This document shows positions 1 to 11,046 of a DNA stretch of 27,323 bases, piece after piece. The notes beneath the pieces were generated by a model. The model saw only the letters and a list, made by a program, of their open reading frames with translations. It did no database searches and was not told where the DNA came from. How positions within the stretch are numbered: position 1 is the first letter of the stretch; every line of letters starts with the position of its first letter. Origin of the DNA: Isoetes engelmannii (lineage: Eukaryota; Streptophyta; Lycopodiopsida; Isoetales; Isoetaceae). The position numbers were made by a program, and so were the translations under genes. Location: positions 646 through 27,968 of the forward strand of contig JAANSK020053353.1 in assembly GCA_011763485.2 (NCBI GenBank), read 5' to 3'.

Positions 1-860
1 AACTGTAGATTAAATAAAAAAAATAATCACATTACCTCGCTGGTTGTATTGGTCAAAGCATTCTTATTCGGACACTGAATTATTTTAGTAGACGTTCATC
101 CCCGTATTTCAAATTCTAAACCTTTAGGCAAACTCGTATAGAGGTTCAGGTCCTCTATTTCATATTCCAAAACCTTGGAAAAATCCGTATGTCCTATTTC
201 AAAATCGTAGTTGCCCTCAATCATAAACAACCATAATCGCAACGAGAGGAGCACAAAAGGCCTAGCATATGCTCTAGCCATAGGATCGGCAGATCCGACA
301 AGCAAGGTAGTCCAGGGTGCACCTCTTTTAGAATACCCAGCAGAATTTCCTCAAATACAGAGGGGAGAAAAATTTTTGCAAGTAGAAATTCTCACATGTT
401 CAAATTTGTCTCAGGTTTGACATCTTTTTAGACACACAGAATGTAAACTTTCCATTCAAGTTCCTCTTTGTATATCAATCAAATAGTTGCACTGAGCTAA
501 TTTTGTTGGGTACAATAATCATAAACGATGAGCTAATTTGGTCAATAATAAGCTAAATTCATGCGAATCCAAGTACAAAAGACAATTGTTTCACATCCAA
601 GTCCTTACAGTAAATTGTGCTCATAGATTTAATCAATCACTACGAATTTGCTTTTTTGCTGATATCTCCTGGAAAAACTACACAGAGAATATTATTCTGG
701 GCCCGAGAAAATCCAAAACCTCTTTGGATCCTCTCGGCTTTCTTTCACTTCCTTTTGTCCAAGAACTAAGTATAGCGATGCACTATTGAAATTCTCTTTG
801 CATTATTGGGTGGTAGTTCAGCATATCTTTAAGCATAGATTTAGCTACCATGTATCCCAA
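1..860. other. Intergenic DNA, nothing recognised
   Basis: AT-rich sequence. The longest open stretch (211-420, plus, 69 codons) has an internal segment reading VVQGAPLLEYPAEFPQIQRG that looks mildly protein-like, but it matches no family I know and has no clear exon borders, so I do not call it a gene. Confidence 0.4.
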
Positions 861-925
861 ATCCATGAAGGCCACAAATATAAGAGAATAAAGTCCATCA
901 AGGCCACAAACATAAGAGAATATAA
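861..925. repeat. 32-bp tandem duplication (2 copies)
   Basis: The segment starting TCCATGAAGGCCACAAA at 862 recurs as TCCATCAAGGCCACAAA at 894, a period of 32 bp with a few differences. Confidence 0.75.
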
Positions 926-1042
926 AGTGGAATAAGATAAAATCGACTTTCAAGAAAAAAAATGGAATATGAAGAATCATATCTATTTTTGTTTAAAGAA
1001 AGCAAGAGAGAAGTAAGAGAGGGATATAATCCTTCCTAAATT

Positions 1043-1084
1043 ATAATTGGATACTAACTTAATATAATTGGATACTAACCTAAT
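1043..1084. repeat. 21-bp tandem duplication (2 copies)
   Basis: ATAATTGGATACTAAC occurs at 1043-1058 and again at 1064-1079, a period of 21 bp. Confidence 0.75.
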
Positions 1085-1286
1085 TGTTAAACTCTGAAAA
1101 GACCATGACATTCTTCTAGCAACTTAAACAAGAAGCCCCCACGTCTCAAAAAGTTGAGCATGGGTCTAACGCCTAGCCACGTTAGAACAAAAATAAATCT
1201 AACGGTAACAAGATGAATCAGTATTTTTTTTCTTGACAACATATAATCGTTATGTATCCGGATCTTCAATGTGATAAATAGCTAAT

Positions 1287-1850
1287 TGTTAGAATTATAT
1301 TCTAAGATTTAGAATGTTCTAGACTTTTATATAGCCATGGCATTAGAATTATCTATTCTATTTGTCATGCCAATCATGGTGTACCATCAATTATGGAATT
1401 AGCTACTCTATTATTGGTTATCTATGATTGGAGGAGGTTAACTGATAAGATGATGCCAATCTTAGCCTGGTGTATTGGAGGAGCCAGAGCCAATGCCAAT
1501 ATTGGGTAAGTGGACGAGAATAGATCCTTGGTGGTTTAAAAGGACATGGCTTGGGGCCAAGGATCATCACTGGTAGCTTCCCAAATATTGCTTCTAAGAG
1601 ATCCCATCATAGATTCAAGGGAGAAATTAGCAGCGGAGTCCTGGGGACTTCTTGCGAGTTCAAGGGAGAAATTAGCGGCGGAGTCTTGGGGAGTTTTTGC
1701 GGGTTCAGAGAAGAAATTAGGCGGAGTCTTGGGGACTTCTTGCAAGTTATAAGTGCTAATTTCGTGGTTGCGCAGTTGAATTTTTCCCTACCTCTTACTA
1801 TACTCCTCTCTTCAAATTAAAGAAGTGTTCTGTCTTGTGTGGAATAAATT
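1287..1850 (+). mobile_element. Possible old LTR-like remnant (weak)
   Basis: The stretch opens with TGTTAGAATTATATTC, has a TATA-like TTTATATAG near 1326 and an AATAAA-type signal near 1842, which is the general layout of a plant LTR. No second LTR, no convincing primer-binding site and no recognisable internal genes were found. Family and age cannot be given; if it is an LTR element it is a solo or broken fossil. Ordinary intergenic DNA is equally possible. Confidence 0.22.
1614..1746. repeat. 45-bp tandem repeat, 3 copies
   Basis: Units start at 1614, 1659 and 1704 with TTCAAGGGAGAAATTAG or a close variant, and each continues into GGAGTCTTGGGGACTT-like sequence. The third copy is about 2 bp shorter. 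Because 45 is a multiple of three, open frames run through the array on both strands (on minus a 15-residue repeat containing SPQDSAANFSLE). These frames follow from the repeat and are not evidence of a gene. Confidence 0.85.
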
Positions 1851-1871
1851 ATTTTTTTCCTTAGTGGTCTT

Positions 1872-2343
1872 TTAAGCCCAATCCGTAATAGTGGTGAACC
1901 CGATATGACAAAGTCTTACCGAAGACCAATCGTAATAGTGGTGAACCCGATATGACAAAGTCTTACCGAAGAGCGCATTATGGCAAAGAAAGCAAAAGTG
2001 TAAATTCTTTTTTTCTCCTTCATAGCTTTTTAAGCCCAAATCGTAATAGTGATGAACCCAATATGACAAAGTCTTAATCGAGAGCGGATTATGGTTAAGA
2101 AAAAGAAAAGTGAAGCAAGCCATAGTAGCGAAGGTTGTAGAAGAAGATTTTGAAGTACTTGTTTGTCATAAGAGAGAGCAGATTATGGTAAAGAAAGCGA
2201 AAAGTGTGAAGCAAGTTGTAGTAGTGAAGGTTGTAGAAGAAGATTTTGAAGTACTTCTTGAGGAGGAGGATGCAGAGGCAGCACCAACAAAGACGAAGGT
2301 TCCCACCTCGAATGCGAGCAAAAAATATAGACGTGGTTCGTAA
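1872..2343 (+). repeat. Complex duplicated segment with a Lys/Val/Glu-rich open frame
   Basis: CGTAATAGTGGTGAACCC starts at 1884 and 1931 (period 47), with a diverged third copy at 2042. A second, longer duplication follows: the block reading GATTATGGTAAAGAAAGCG and ending GAAGATTTTGAAGTACTT appears at about 2087-2160 and 2174-2257. An open frame at 2110-2343 encodes 77 residues with KVVEEDFEVL twice and an acidic then basic C-terminus. It matches no family I know and may exist only because of the duplication. Confidence 0.6.
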
Positions 2344-2513
2344 CAACTGGAAATGAATGGAAGAGGAAAATAATGGTTGCATTTGGGTTCAACTTCTAGA
2401 GGTGCATAGGGCACTCGCTACACTAGCGCTAAATTTTTGTAATATATATAATTAAGATGCGTTCTGTGTAAACCATTCCTAATATAGCTCATTGGACCCA
2501 CTCCTTAGGGAGA

Positions 2514-2605
2514 TAATGGCTTGGGGGAGGCCATTACGCCCTGTAAGGCTCTGACGAGCCTGTTAGGGCGAGCAACAGGGCGTAATGGCCTCCCCTGGGC
2601 CATTA
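2514..2605. repeat. Inverted repeat / hairpin, 31-bp arms
   Basis: The left arm at 2514-2544 (containing GGGAGGCCATTACGCCCTGT) is the reverse complement of 2575-2605 with three mismatches. The 30-nt spacer holds a smaller hairpin (AGGCT...AGCCT). No flanking target duplication was found. It may be the core of a foldback or MITE-type element; no terminator role is implied. Confidence 0.75.
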
Positions 2606-2945
2606 CCCCACATAATAATAAAGGGAAGGCTATTACGAACATGTTTTTCCCTTTTTTTTTTGTCATGGTAGATGAATTTTAGAGAAGAAAATTGTTATAG
2701 TATTTAAGATAAGATAGTGTCTTAATTGTGACATAGTACTTAACACTCATTCGGCGACCCTCACTTTGGCTCGTGGAAATTGGGGTCCTTGATTTGTTAG
2801 GCACTCACTTTACACCACTTGCTGTACGCCCTTGGAACTTCGAATTAGCTCGATGGCCGACGAGGCTATTTGACTGCTTGCTGAAGTCAAAACAATAGGA
2901 CGTTAGATCGGTTTTACCTCACATTACCGTAAAGATTGTAACAGC
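2606..2945. other. Intergenic DNA downstream of the ARI gene
   Basis: No coding sequence, RNA gene or repeat family recognised. Confidence 0.4.
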
Positions 2946-2951
2946 TTTATT
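2946..2951 (-). promoter_or_regulatory. Candidate polyadenylation signal for the ARI gene
   Basis: AATAAA on the minus strand (TTTATT on plus) lies about 350 nt past the stop codon of the Ariadne gene, giving a plausible 3' UTR length. No transcript evidence is available, and other A-rich signals could serve. Confidence 0.35.
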
Positions 2952-3298
2952 CCAAAAAAATAATAAACAAGTTTCATTAGCATCCAAGTAGAATAACAAC
3001 AAATCTTCACCTCCATTGCAACACAAATTCTCAAACGTAAAATGTCATGCTGAAATAGACTACCAAATGTGAAAAACATGAAGCCTACGATTTGCAATTT
3101 CAAGTAACACAGCCTTCTTGCTGCAGCACAATGAATGACATGCCGAGGAACTTGATTGGAAAATGGTGTGCACTAAAAGCGTGACCAGAAAAATATATAT
3201 AAGCAAATTTTTACATCACATCCATGAATTTATCTTGGACGATTTCCTTGTCATCTCTGTCTGCTTGATCAGAAGGAAGAAGCGTTTTCCTCTTCCGT

Positions 3299-6200
3299 TT
3301 AAGTACTTGATCCCTCAGAGGCTAAACTCTTCCCACTCCTTCCTCGTTTTGATGCCTGTAGGACAGCTGCATTCATGTCACCAGTTGATCTTTTTGACCT
3401 CTTCTGCTTGCAGACGTTTATATCTAGTTTGTCTTGTTCAAGTTCTCCAATACCATTCACCTTGTCCTCTAATTGTTCAGATACCGATGTTTCCACAACT
3501 TTGACATCAGTCCTAACCCCTGAATCATGAAAAGATTAGAATATGAGAAAAACAAAAGTTTTTAAGTTCATAATTTTAAAAGAAATGATGGACCTCAATC
3601 CCATGGATCCAAGGATACAGCATAGAAATAAAACATATAAGACACGTCGCAAGACAAAGACACGCTGTGCCACATGGAACATGCCAGCATGCAGAACTTA
3701 GTACCCTACCTAAGCCATGTTTATTCCATTTCTGCAATTACCATTTTCATACCAATCTAAAGCCTCTTAAGCTCTAAAACTGGAGTTCCACAACAGATTG
3801 TTCCAAGTTTCGTAAATGAGTCTACATCATAATCTACTACTTCTAGGACTTTGTTTGTACATTCAAGAATTCAATTTGGCTCCCTCTTGGCCTGCTAAGC
3901 AAGTTATTGCCAGATTTATTCCATATGGTTTACAAACCCATCTTAATTTCTCTCCAGCAAAATCCTCAGAAACCAGTCTCATGTCAAGATCCGTACCCTG
4001 TTCCCCATGCAAAAAGCAAAAGGCAGCATAGTTACAGGCAACAAGCTGACAATTGCGAAACAAGGAAACCATCAACACAATCCGTTATCATAACATCACA
4101 GAAATAACTAAGGTTGAGGATACTAAACATTAAGAGTCCAGATACAAACCTGTGTTATTAAATCCAAAACTTGCTTTTGACAAGCACGAAGTATTATCAC
4201 CATCCTGGTTAAGGGAGACAGTATTTTGTTCCTCGTTGTCCCTAAAGAGGATCTCTGCAGCTCTTTCTGGACCTTGGGATTTGTAAGGAGCGATGTGATG
4301 AGTTGTCAAATGAACTGCAGCAAGTAGTTCATCTTCAATTATTGAATACCTGCAGTGAAATACCAATGTCATGGCTGCAAATGGGACAGATTAAAGATGG
4401 AAGCATTGAAGTACTTACATTCTTTTACATAAATTATCTGTCAATGTGCTTAAATTTATCACATCAAAACGAGTTTGATTTACAAAGCTATCATCACCAC
4501 TTAGTTCCAACGGGGTTTCGATGGCCTTTGATAATCTCTCTACTGTTTCCTCAAATTGTTGCTGCTGGTCTTCAAAAAGGTGCTGATGTATTGTATTCTG
4601 TTCTACTGAGATATCGTCTTTAAACAGATCATTGCCAAACATAAAAAAGGCAAAGACATAAGAATAAGAAAGGGCCCGCCTAGCCCTAAAAAGGCGCTGC
4701 AAACCATTGGTGAGCCAACTATAATCTTTGACCAATGACTGACTTGCTTCTAATTTGCCAATTGTGAACTGTACACTCTCCCTCTGCTTCGCTTCTAGCT
4801 TCAAAGAATCCATGTGCCCCTTCCATCGTGAATGATAGTGGGTATATCTCTTTAAGTCACGTTCAGCTCTTGCAGCTTCTCTTTCTCTATCCTCCTTATA
4901 ACGGCCACAACTATGCCCTTCAATCCTTGACCAATTGTGCTGCCGACCTGTTGCTGCCCCACATAGCCAGCTGAAGGACACATCATGACCAGGAGTCAAC
5001 CTTAAGAATGAACACACAAACTTGAATTGAACAGCAAAAGACATTATGAGGAATACAACCACTAACAAACAGCTCAACTAAAAGTGAAACCCAAAAGAGG
5101 AGAAGTTTTACCAAAATGCTTGTCCACAAATGCACCCCACAAGATTACAACCTCCATTTTTCTCCACTGGTTTATGGCACTTTGGACAAGGCTTAGTATG
5201 CACAGTCATCCAGTTAACAGTTTCGGATTCATCTTTGCACTTTTTGTCCCAAAGTTGCCACATAAGACAGGAGCATGGAGAATGTGCTTCACTTTTGCAA
5301 TTAAAACAGAACTGTTGGCCACAAATGCATTCAATCTCACAATAGGGCTCTCCTTCCACACGAATAGCATTCCCACAACCTGGCGTGCTTGGGCACCACT
5401 TGACCCTAGAATTGTCTTCAATGTATGACTCTAATAAAGCATGTTCATATTTCTGCAAAGCTAGAGGATCTCGAGCGCCCACAAGACGTCTTACAGCATC
5501 CTCATCACAAATAGAATCACACTTGTGTTCCATGCATTTCAAACGTTTACTTTGGCCTTCCTTGATGTTCAACACAAAGCATTGTCTCCAACCTATTGCA
5601 ATAAAGGTAAGATGCTATTTTACGAATTGGCATAGTTTGAAATAAAGCATAGAAGAGATATTATAATACAACAAAATTACACTATCTACTCCCTTTCCTT
5701 CTAATTTACTTACAAGCATTGCAAAAGGAGTGACCACAATCCATCTGTGTCACCTCCAGCTTAGGAACTTCCTCGTAACATGTCCCACAAGTAATAATAT
5801 CAGGCAGTTCTTTGCATATAGTAGACGGACCAGTGACAAGAAAAGACAATCCAGCTTCCTCAAATAACAGATCTTTTCCCTTGTCAGCCAACTTGCTAAA
5901 GAGGGCTTCGACATCCCAGCGATGATGAATAAGTAAGGTCCGGGCATGTTGCATCTTCACTCCCAACATGCTGGCAACTTTTTGAAGGTCTTCCATCTGT
6001 CAAGGCTCATTACATAGCATTAACACGATGCATTTCCCGAGGATACATTCAATGTGAAACAAGTTAGATTAAGATAACAAGACCCACCTGAGCTGCAAAA
6101 AGTGAATTCTTTGTAATAACCTATGAACGAACACCTCATCAGAACAAAAAAGTACGAATTTGATGCTTATTAAAAGAACGATGCTTCACATATCCTACCT

Positions 6201-6321
6201 GAAAAGATGGCTTGCATTGATCTTGCCTGACTTCATCATCTTCGTCTGCAACATACTCAATGGAAATATCACTATCTTCTAGATAACCTGAACTCTCCTC
6301 ATCAAACTCTTCATCGGACAT
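3299..6321 (-). CDS. ARI: Ariadne-type RBR E3 ubiquitin ligase (ARI1/ARI2-like), 7 exons
   Basis: Seven exons on the minus strand (6321-6199, 6120-6088, 5996-5714, 5592-5112, 4970-4419, 4349-4150, 3519-3299) join in frame with GT-AG introns to 630 residues. RBR ligases take ubiquitin from an E2 onto a RING2 cysteine, then pass it to substrate. In order: an acidic N-terminus (about 1-40), a UBA-like region (about 53-100), RING1 (C122, C125, C139, H141, C144, C147), an IBR (C213 to about 255), RING2 (C282, C285, catalytic C295 in NGGCNLV, then C300, C302, C307, C310), an Ariadne domain from about 330 with LFEDQQQQFEE, and a basic C-terminus (KQKRSKRS) that may be a nuclear signal. The start is the first ATG and gives a typical acidic Ariadne N-terminus; Arabidopsis ARI1/2 are slightly shorter. 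All key cysteines are present and no stop or frameshift was seen, so the gene looks functional. Confidence 0.95.
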
Positions 6322-8565
6322 GATTCAAAGGAAATAAGGTCCTTAACGAGATTGGAACGAGAATTTTAATTTCACATGTGCATGATGCAATTCACGGGCT
6401 TAATCATATCCAGCACCTTAACCCGTTTCGAATAAACAGATTAGCACAGCCAAACACGAATTACATGAAAAGCACCTTGAAAAGCCACACTAAAAACTCC
6501 CAGTTCCTGTGGTAGCTGAATCTTCCCCTATAAGCAAAAGCTCCGATGATGTGAAACAAATATTTGCCCCTTATTTGTTCAAAACAACCGCCATGAATTA
6601 TTGTGATCTCCGAGACACCATCTTCCTTTAATGCCCTTAACGAATACAACCAATCGGATGTCCAACTCCGATTTGGGGATGAAAACAAAACACAACCAAA
6701 TGGTTGGAAAGAAGAAAAGGAATGGCCAAGGGATTAGGGATAGTCGGAATAAAGAACTAAATTGCCCTAAGGCAGTGAGGAATTGGGAACGATCGCCATA
6801 GCCAGAACTCCTACTATGTATACTACTGTACAGCCGTGGCTTTTTACAAAAAGGCCTTTTATTAATGCCCTAAAAATTTTCAATTTAAGGTTTAAATGTT
6901 GTGTATTTTTTATTGCACAACCATAATAACATGAACGACTCTAAAGGAACATTAATCAAGAGGATAACCAAGAATAGATGGAGTAACAACACAATTTTTA
7001 ACTTATATGATGCCACTTGTAAGATGAGAACATGACAAATGAAGTGCACATGAACGCCTCACACATCCCTTACACACGAGAAAGAATGCAAAAAGATCAG
7101 ACAGGGAAAGGTATAAAATGCTACATGAATCTATGAGATCAAATTTTGGATTTGGTTCTTTTATCATGGCAGAAAAATATAACTTATGATTCCAACTATT
7201 CCATGAATAGATTATATCGCAGAATAACAGCTGCTCCAAGTTATTAACATGTCTGGATCTTACATGCAGTTTGGTCATATTGATTATTGCATTCACAAAT
7301 GGGAAATAAGATGTTATTGAATAGCATATTAGAGTCTTTGCCTAATGATTCTAATTGCACTATCTATTGTCTCAACTTGATAAGCAGATAGCAAATTGGA
7401 GGACTTTTTAATGGTCATTTATGCTACATATGTATACAAGTGATTGTATTATTATGTATATGTTCTCGTTATGGTATTTTAATACAATCTGTATTACTTC
7501 AAAAAAGAAAAGAAAAGAAATTATGTATGAACTATATCAAGCCAACTAGTACTCTATATCAAAAGTTCGTATGATGATTTTAGCATAAAAAGTCGTGTTG
7601 TAATGAGCTTGGCCCGTTAGCAGACATGTTATTTACATTTCCCTTTTGATGATTATTGGGATTATTCCAATTGGTCTTTACATGAGAAATACATACTATG
7701 TATGAGAAGTTTATACAAAGTTCATGTGATAAAAGCAAAGGGCATCGGTTTCTATGAGGGGTTCTGGAAGAAGGCAGCAAGAGCAATTTCCAGGCACTTT
7801 TGCTAGCCGAACTTTAGAGCATCATACCTCGGCGACCCAAAATCCAATTCATGTGATTTTTACTTTGTTGGAAGATTTTCGAATTAGCTTTCGGAATTGG
7901 GTCTGATAAGGCCGAAATTCGTCTGTATGAGGGAGTTATGTCAGTTAGACTGAAGCTGATTTAGAATTGACTGCACCATTGTATCTTCTTGTACAACTTG
8001 CTCCTTGGAGCTAGGAGATGAAAGGATGGCATATTCTGGAAAGGAAGCAGCTGGAAGGTGTCAAAGGACTATTCCCGAATCTTACACCAGGGGATGCTTA
8101 GCTTGTTCTTGTTGTTGAAGAAAAGAACCAGGATTTAATGATTTAAACTAAGAGTAGTAAAGGAATCTAAGTGACCTTGAATGTGATAATATGTAATTGC
8201 ACTGCTAAAAATTAAATGTGAAGTTAAGATGAGGCATAAATTGAAGACTGCCTAGAGAAGCTTATGGGGGCTTCTAGAGTATGGCAATGGTATGGAGTTG
8301 CTGCTAGTCAAAATGAAATGTTAAGCTATGGAATGAATTTACTTGTAAGCAAAGCAAGCTCACTTATTTAATTGCATATGAGTATGTGGTGAAATGTTCA
8401 CTCTTTATGGAGGGAGTGACTATGGAGGAGCATGCTATGGAAGCCTGTTGTAGTTGCTATATGTAGCAATGCAGCGAGAAGTGTTGGCCAAGGGGAGCTT
8501 TCATCAAGGAAAAGTGTGGATTGTGCTCTGCCTAATGCACCCTCAAAACCTCTTGCAACGTGTGC
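6322..8565. other. ARI 5' flank and intergenic DNA
   Basis: The first few hundred bases should hold the 5' UTR and promoter of the minus-strand Ariadne gene, but I see no clear TATA box. The rest (about 6850-8565) is AT-rich with only small chance open frames and a short AAAAG-type microsatellite near 7505. No RNA gene or mobile element recognised. Confidence 0.4.
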
Positions 8566-8582
8566 AAAAGTAGACTTTGCAA
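8566..8582 (+). repeat. Left target-site duplication of LINE
   Basis: AAAAGTAGACTTTGCAA here is repeated exactly at 9618-9634, immediately after the poly(A) tail of the LINE. A 17-bp perfect duplication is typical of target-primed reverse transcription. Confidence 0.93.
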
Positions 8583-9476
8583 GAAAGGACTTTGTGGGTT
8601 CCTCTGTCCCCTGCGCACTTGCCCTTGGCTGCCACTGTGCATGCTTGGACGCAGACCCGTTGGAGGCGGGCTGCTGTGCTCACCTTGGAGGATTGGCATT
8701 GGGATGGTCAGCTAGCTTCGTGGGAATTCTTTCAAGCTCGCTTTCGCCTGAGGGGTAGTGACCGGGCTATCTGGGAGCAGGTGGTGGGGAGTATTCTGCT
8801 ACACATACCTTTAGTCCTGCAGAATGATGTGGTGGTGCAGGTTTGGAAGGTTCATCCTGACGTTGTGGCCTCTTGTTTTGTGCGGTCTTGCTACCGGGTG
8901 CTGGCTATTCATGACACTCTGTCCCCTTCAGGCAAGTGGTCTCTGCAGCTTCCGGGTTCTCGATGGCGCTCGGTTTGGACGTGGACATGGAGCCCACTTC
9001 CCCCACCGAAGGTTAGGGTGCTTCTAAGGCAGGGAGTGCACTGTTGTATCAGGGTGTGAGTCGGTTTAGGCCGGGTGTGAGCCCTCTCTGCCCTTGTTGT
9101 GGCCTTCATCGTGAGACTGTGGAGCATTGTCTGGTATTATGCCCTCACTTGCAGGTTGCCTGGGAGTGGGTCAGGGCTTTGTTTCAGGTGAGATTGACTA
9201 GCCAACAGTTGCTGCTTCATTCCTGGTGCTTGGCCGCTCCTGTGGAAGCAAGCCTTGCATTTGTGTGTGGCTTGGTTGGTGTGGCTGATCTGGAAGCGGC
9301 GACGGTTGTGGATCTTTCAGGGGATTCAGAAGCCTGCAGCCTCTCTAGTTCCTCGACTCAGGTACAAGCTATTTCAGAGCTTTCTGGTACTCCCGAGATT
9401 AGCAGAGCGGAAGTTCGCCATTTTGCGGGACTTCTTGGGTATTGTACATGGTGATGGGCAGTTTGTACAACAGTAG
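8583..9476 (+). pseudogene. LINE ORF2 C-terminal remnant with zf-RVT domain
   Basis: The first frame (to about 9056) reads AWTQTRWRRAAVL..., then SRWRSVWTWTWSPLPPPKVR, the usual lead-in to the reverse-transcriptase zinc-binding domain of plant L1 ORF2. The domain continues one frame over from about 9044 with CPCC...ETVEHCLVLCPHLQVAW (zinc-ligand pattern at about 9089-9165), and the C-terminal tail shifts again near 9255 (VAWLVWLIWKRRRLWIFQGI). At least two frameshifts therefore break it. The GC content is clearly higher than the flanks, as expected for imported LINE sequence. Confidence 0.85.
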
Positions 9477-9617
9477 AGTTGCAGTTTCTTTGTGAGTTTG
9501 TTGTGGAGTGTTGAGGTATCATTGTCTCTTTGGGGCAGTTCTCCTTCCTCCTCACTCGATTTGTAACATTACCATTCTTTTAATATATTGATGACACAGT
9601 TCTTCAAATAAAAAAAA
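8583..9617 (+). mobile_element. 5'-truncated L1-type LINE
   Basis: About 1.03 kb lies between perfect 17-bp target-site duplications, with a 3' poly(A) run at 9608-9621 (the last A's overlap the duplication). Only the 3' end of ORF2 and the 3' UTR remain; reverse transcriptase and endonuclease are missing, as expected when target-primed reverse transcription stops early. The perfect duplication suggests a fairly recent insertion, although the coding part is already frameshifted. Confidence 0.92.
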
Positions 9618-9634
9618 AAAAGTAGACTTTGCAA
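9618..9634 (+). repeat. Right target-site duplication of LINE
   Basis: Exact copy of 8566-8582, directly following the poly(A) tail. Confidence 0.93.
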
Positions 9635-9748
9635 TGAAGTTGGCAAATGCACAGGAGAGGGGGCTTCTTTTGGCTTCTTCAAAGATAATGCTGTAATTAA
9701 AAATTCATTTGATATTGGACGTGATAAGCTGTTAAGGTATGTGCATTG

Positions 9749-10066
9749 GGGCATAAGCATGCTACGGGTGTCCATTTTTGGAACCTACCAAAGTATCTAC
9801 ACTAGGTACTTCAGGATTGGGTACTATTTCTTTGTTCTTTTGATCAAAACTAATTCAAAACTTTAAATTAGAAGTCAAAAACTTGTTATTATTCAAGATT
9901 AATGTAAAGACAACATTATTGGAGGTTAAATGAATGCATTCAATTTAACACTTACTAGTTATTGCGATATTAAACAAGTACCCAGTACCCAGTGTTGGGT
10001 ACTTTTTTAGGTAGTTTTATGCTACCTATAATACTTTTTAAGGTAGACCGTAGCATGCTTATGCCC
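9749..10066. mobile_element. MITE with 19-bp perfect terminal inverted repeats
   Basis: GGGCATAAGCATGCTACGG at 9749-9767 is the exact reverse complement of 10048-10066. The 318-bp element is AT-rich, has no coding capacity, and carries internal GGTAC/TACCCA inverted motifs near both ends. It is flanked by ATTG on each side (9745-9748 and 10067-10070), an apparent 4-bp target duplication. That length does not clearly fit Tc1/mariner (TA), PIF/Harbinger (3 bp), hAT (8 bp) or Mutator (9-11 bp), so the superfamily is left open. Confidence 0.85.
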
Positions 10067-10070
10067 ATTG

Positions 10071-10535
10071 ATTACTAATTCTGTAGCGATTGCATCAATG
10101 CCAGTGAACTACAGCTGTCTGCTCACAGAAGGAACATTTATGAAGCAGAAAATAGCAAAGGGCAGCCAACAGCTACCAGCCTAGGACCTTGAGTTATTAG
10201 AAAAATAATGCATGAGTCAGTTAGATGGATATTGCATTTGACCAGGTAGCATTTTTATGTTTTACAGCAAAGGTGTCGGTTTTAATGACAAGGTACCAGT
10301 TCCATTGACATTGCATTAATGCATCCTTGAAATGTTAGAAACGTTGAAGGATGATAGTTGTGGCAGAACTTAGCCTGTCAGAATTATTTCAACATTCTTT
10401 TGAAAACAATTCTTGTGTTTGGGTTGAATGGGCTTTTGGATGGAACGTCACAATTCATTGTGTGAACTTTGAATGTGTGATGTTGGATGTAGCTAGCTTA
10501 ATTATCTCTGTGTTCTTGTTGACATGGCATAACAG
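10071..10535. other. No recognisable feature
   Basis: AT-rich DNA. The 74-codon open frame at 10351-10575 shows no family motif and is probably chance. Confidence 0.4.
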
Positions 10536-10777
10536 GCAAAATCAGCACAATCCAGTGAGAAGGTGGCAATTTTAACAAAGCCAGTTAGTTGTTTGGCTGC
10601 ACAACTTGCAGCGAAAGAAGAAGAAGAGGAAGCACATCATCCTTTACCCATAGAAAAGGTATATAGTTAGGTACTAGATATAGGCTCTTGAGCTTGTTGG
10701 CTAAATTGTTTCTTGACTTGCAGATGGGAGATTTTAGTTATGCTATATGCAAACAACAGCTTCCAAGGAATCCATTT
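10536..10777 (+). other. Two unrecognised exon-like segments
   Basis: Segment 10536-10658 is preceded by CAG and followed by GTATAT, and is open for 41 codons ending KEEEEEAHHPLPIEK. Segment 10724-10777 is preceded by TTGCAG and followed by GTAAGC, and is open for 18 codons (MGDFSYAICKQQLPRNPF). Both are phase 0, so they would join cleanly. I do not recognise the protein, and no convincing continuation was found on either side. They may be a gene fragment, possibly transposon-captured, or a chance match to splice rules. Confidence 0.3.
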
Positions 10778-11004
10778 GTAAGCTCAGGCCTTTCTATTTG
10801 AAACTTAGCAAGCAGTTCTAGGAGAGTAACTTCTATCTTTGCAAGTTGAAGACCAAGATCGAAGTAAGCAGCAACGGTTAATATTTGGAAATCCTTACCG
10901 TCAGGAGAAGAATGATGGAGCATACGAGGCTTGGATAGAAGGCAGTGGGGGTGAGCCGCCCTCCCTTGGTCTTTGTTCTAATTTAGACACTTATTTATTT
11001 CCAG

Positions 11005-11046
11005 GTAACAACCAATCCAAATGCAGCTACAGGATGTGGTTGTTGA
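11005..11046 (+). pseudogene. ISCA2-like C-terminal pseudo-exon
   Basis: Directly after TTTCCAG the frame reads VTTNPNAATGCGC then stop. This resembles the C-terminal NPxAxxxCxC cluster-binding end of A-type iron-sulfur carriers, but stops short of the usual residues after the second cysteine pair. It lies upstream of the exon that should precede it (11289-11396), so the order is permuted. The match is short and could be fortuitous. Confidence 0.4.

Noticed and set aside
3863-4078. Minus-strand frame inside ARI intron 6 as an extra exon
   Set aside because: Exons 6 and 7 already join in phase, and using the acceptor here (after GGGGAACAG) leads to an early stop; the frame does not resemble Ariadne sequence.
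10738-10923. Minus-strand frame vaguely like a cytochrome P450 C-terminus
   Set aside because: No FxxGxRxCxG heme-binding motif; the plus-strand exon-like segment at 10724-10777 overlaps it and has better splice borders.
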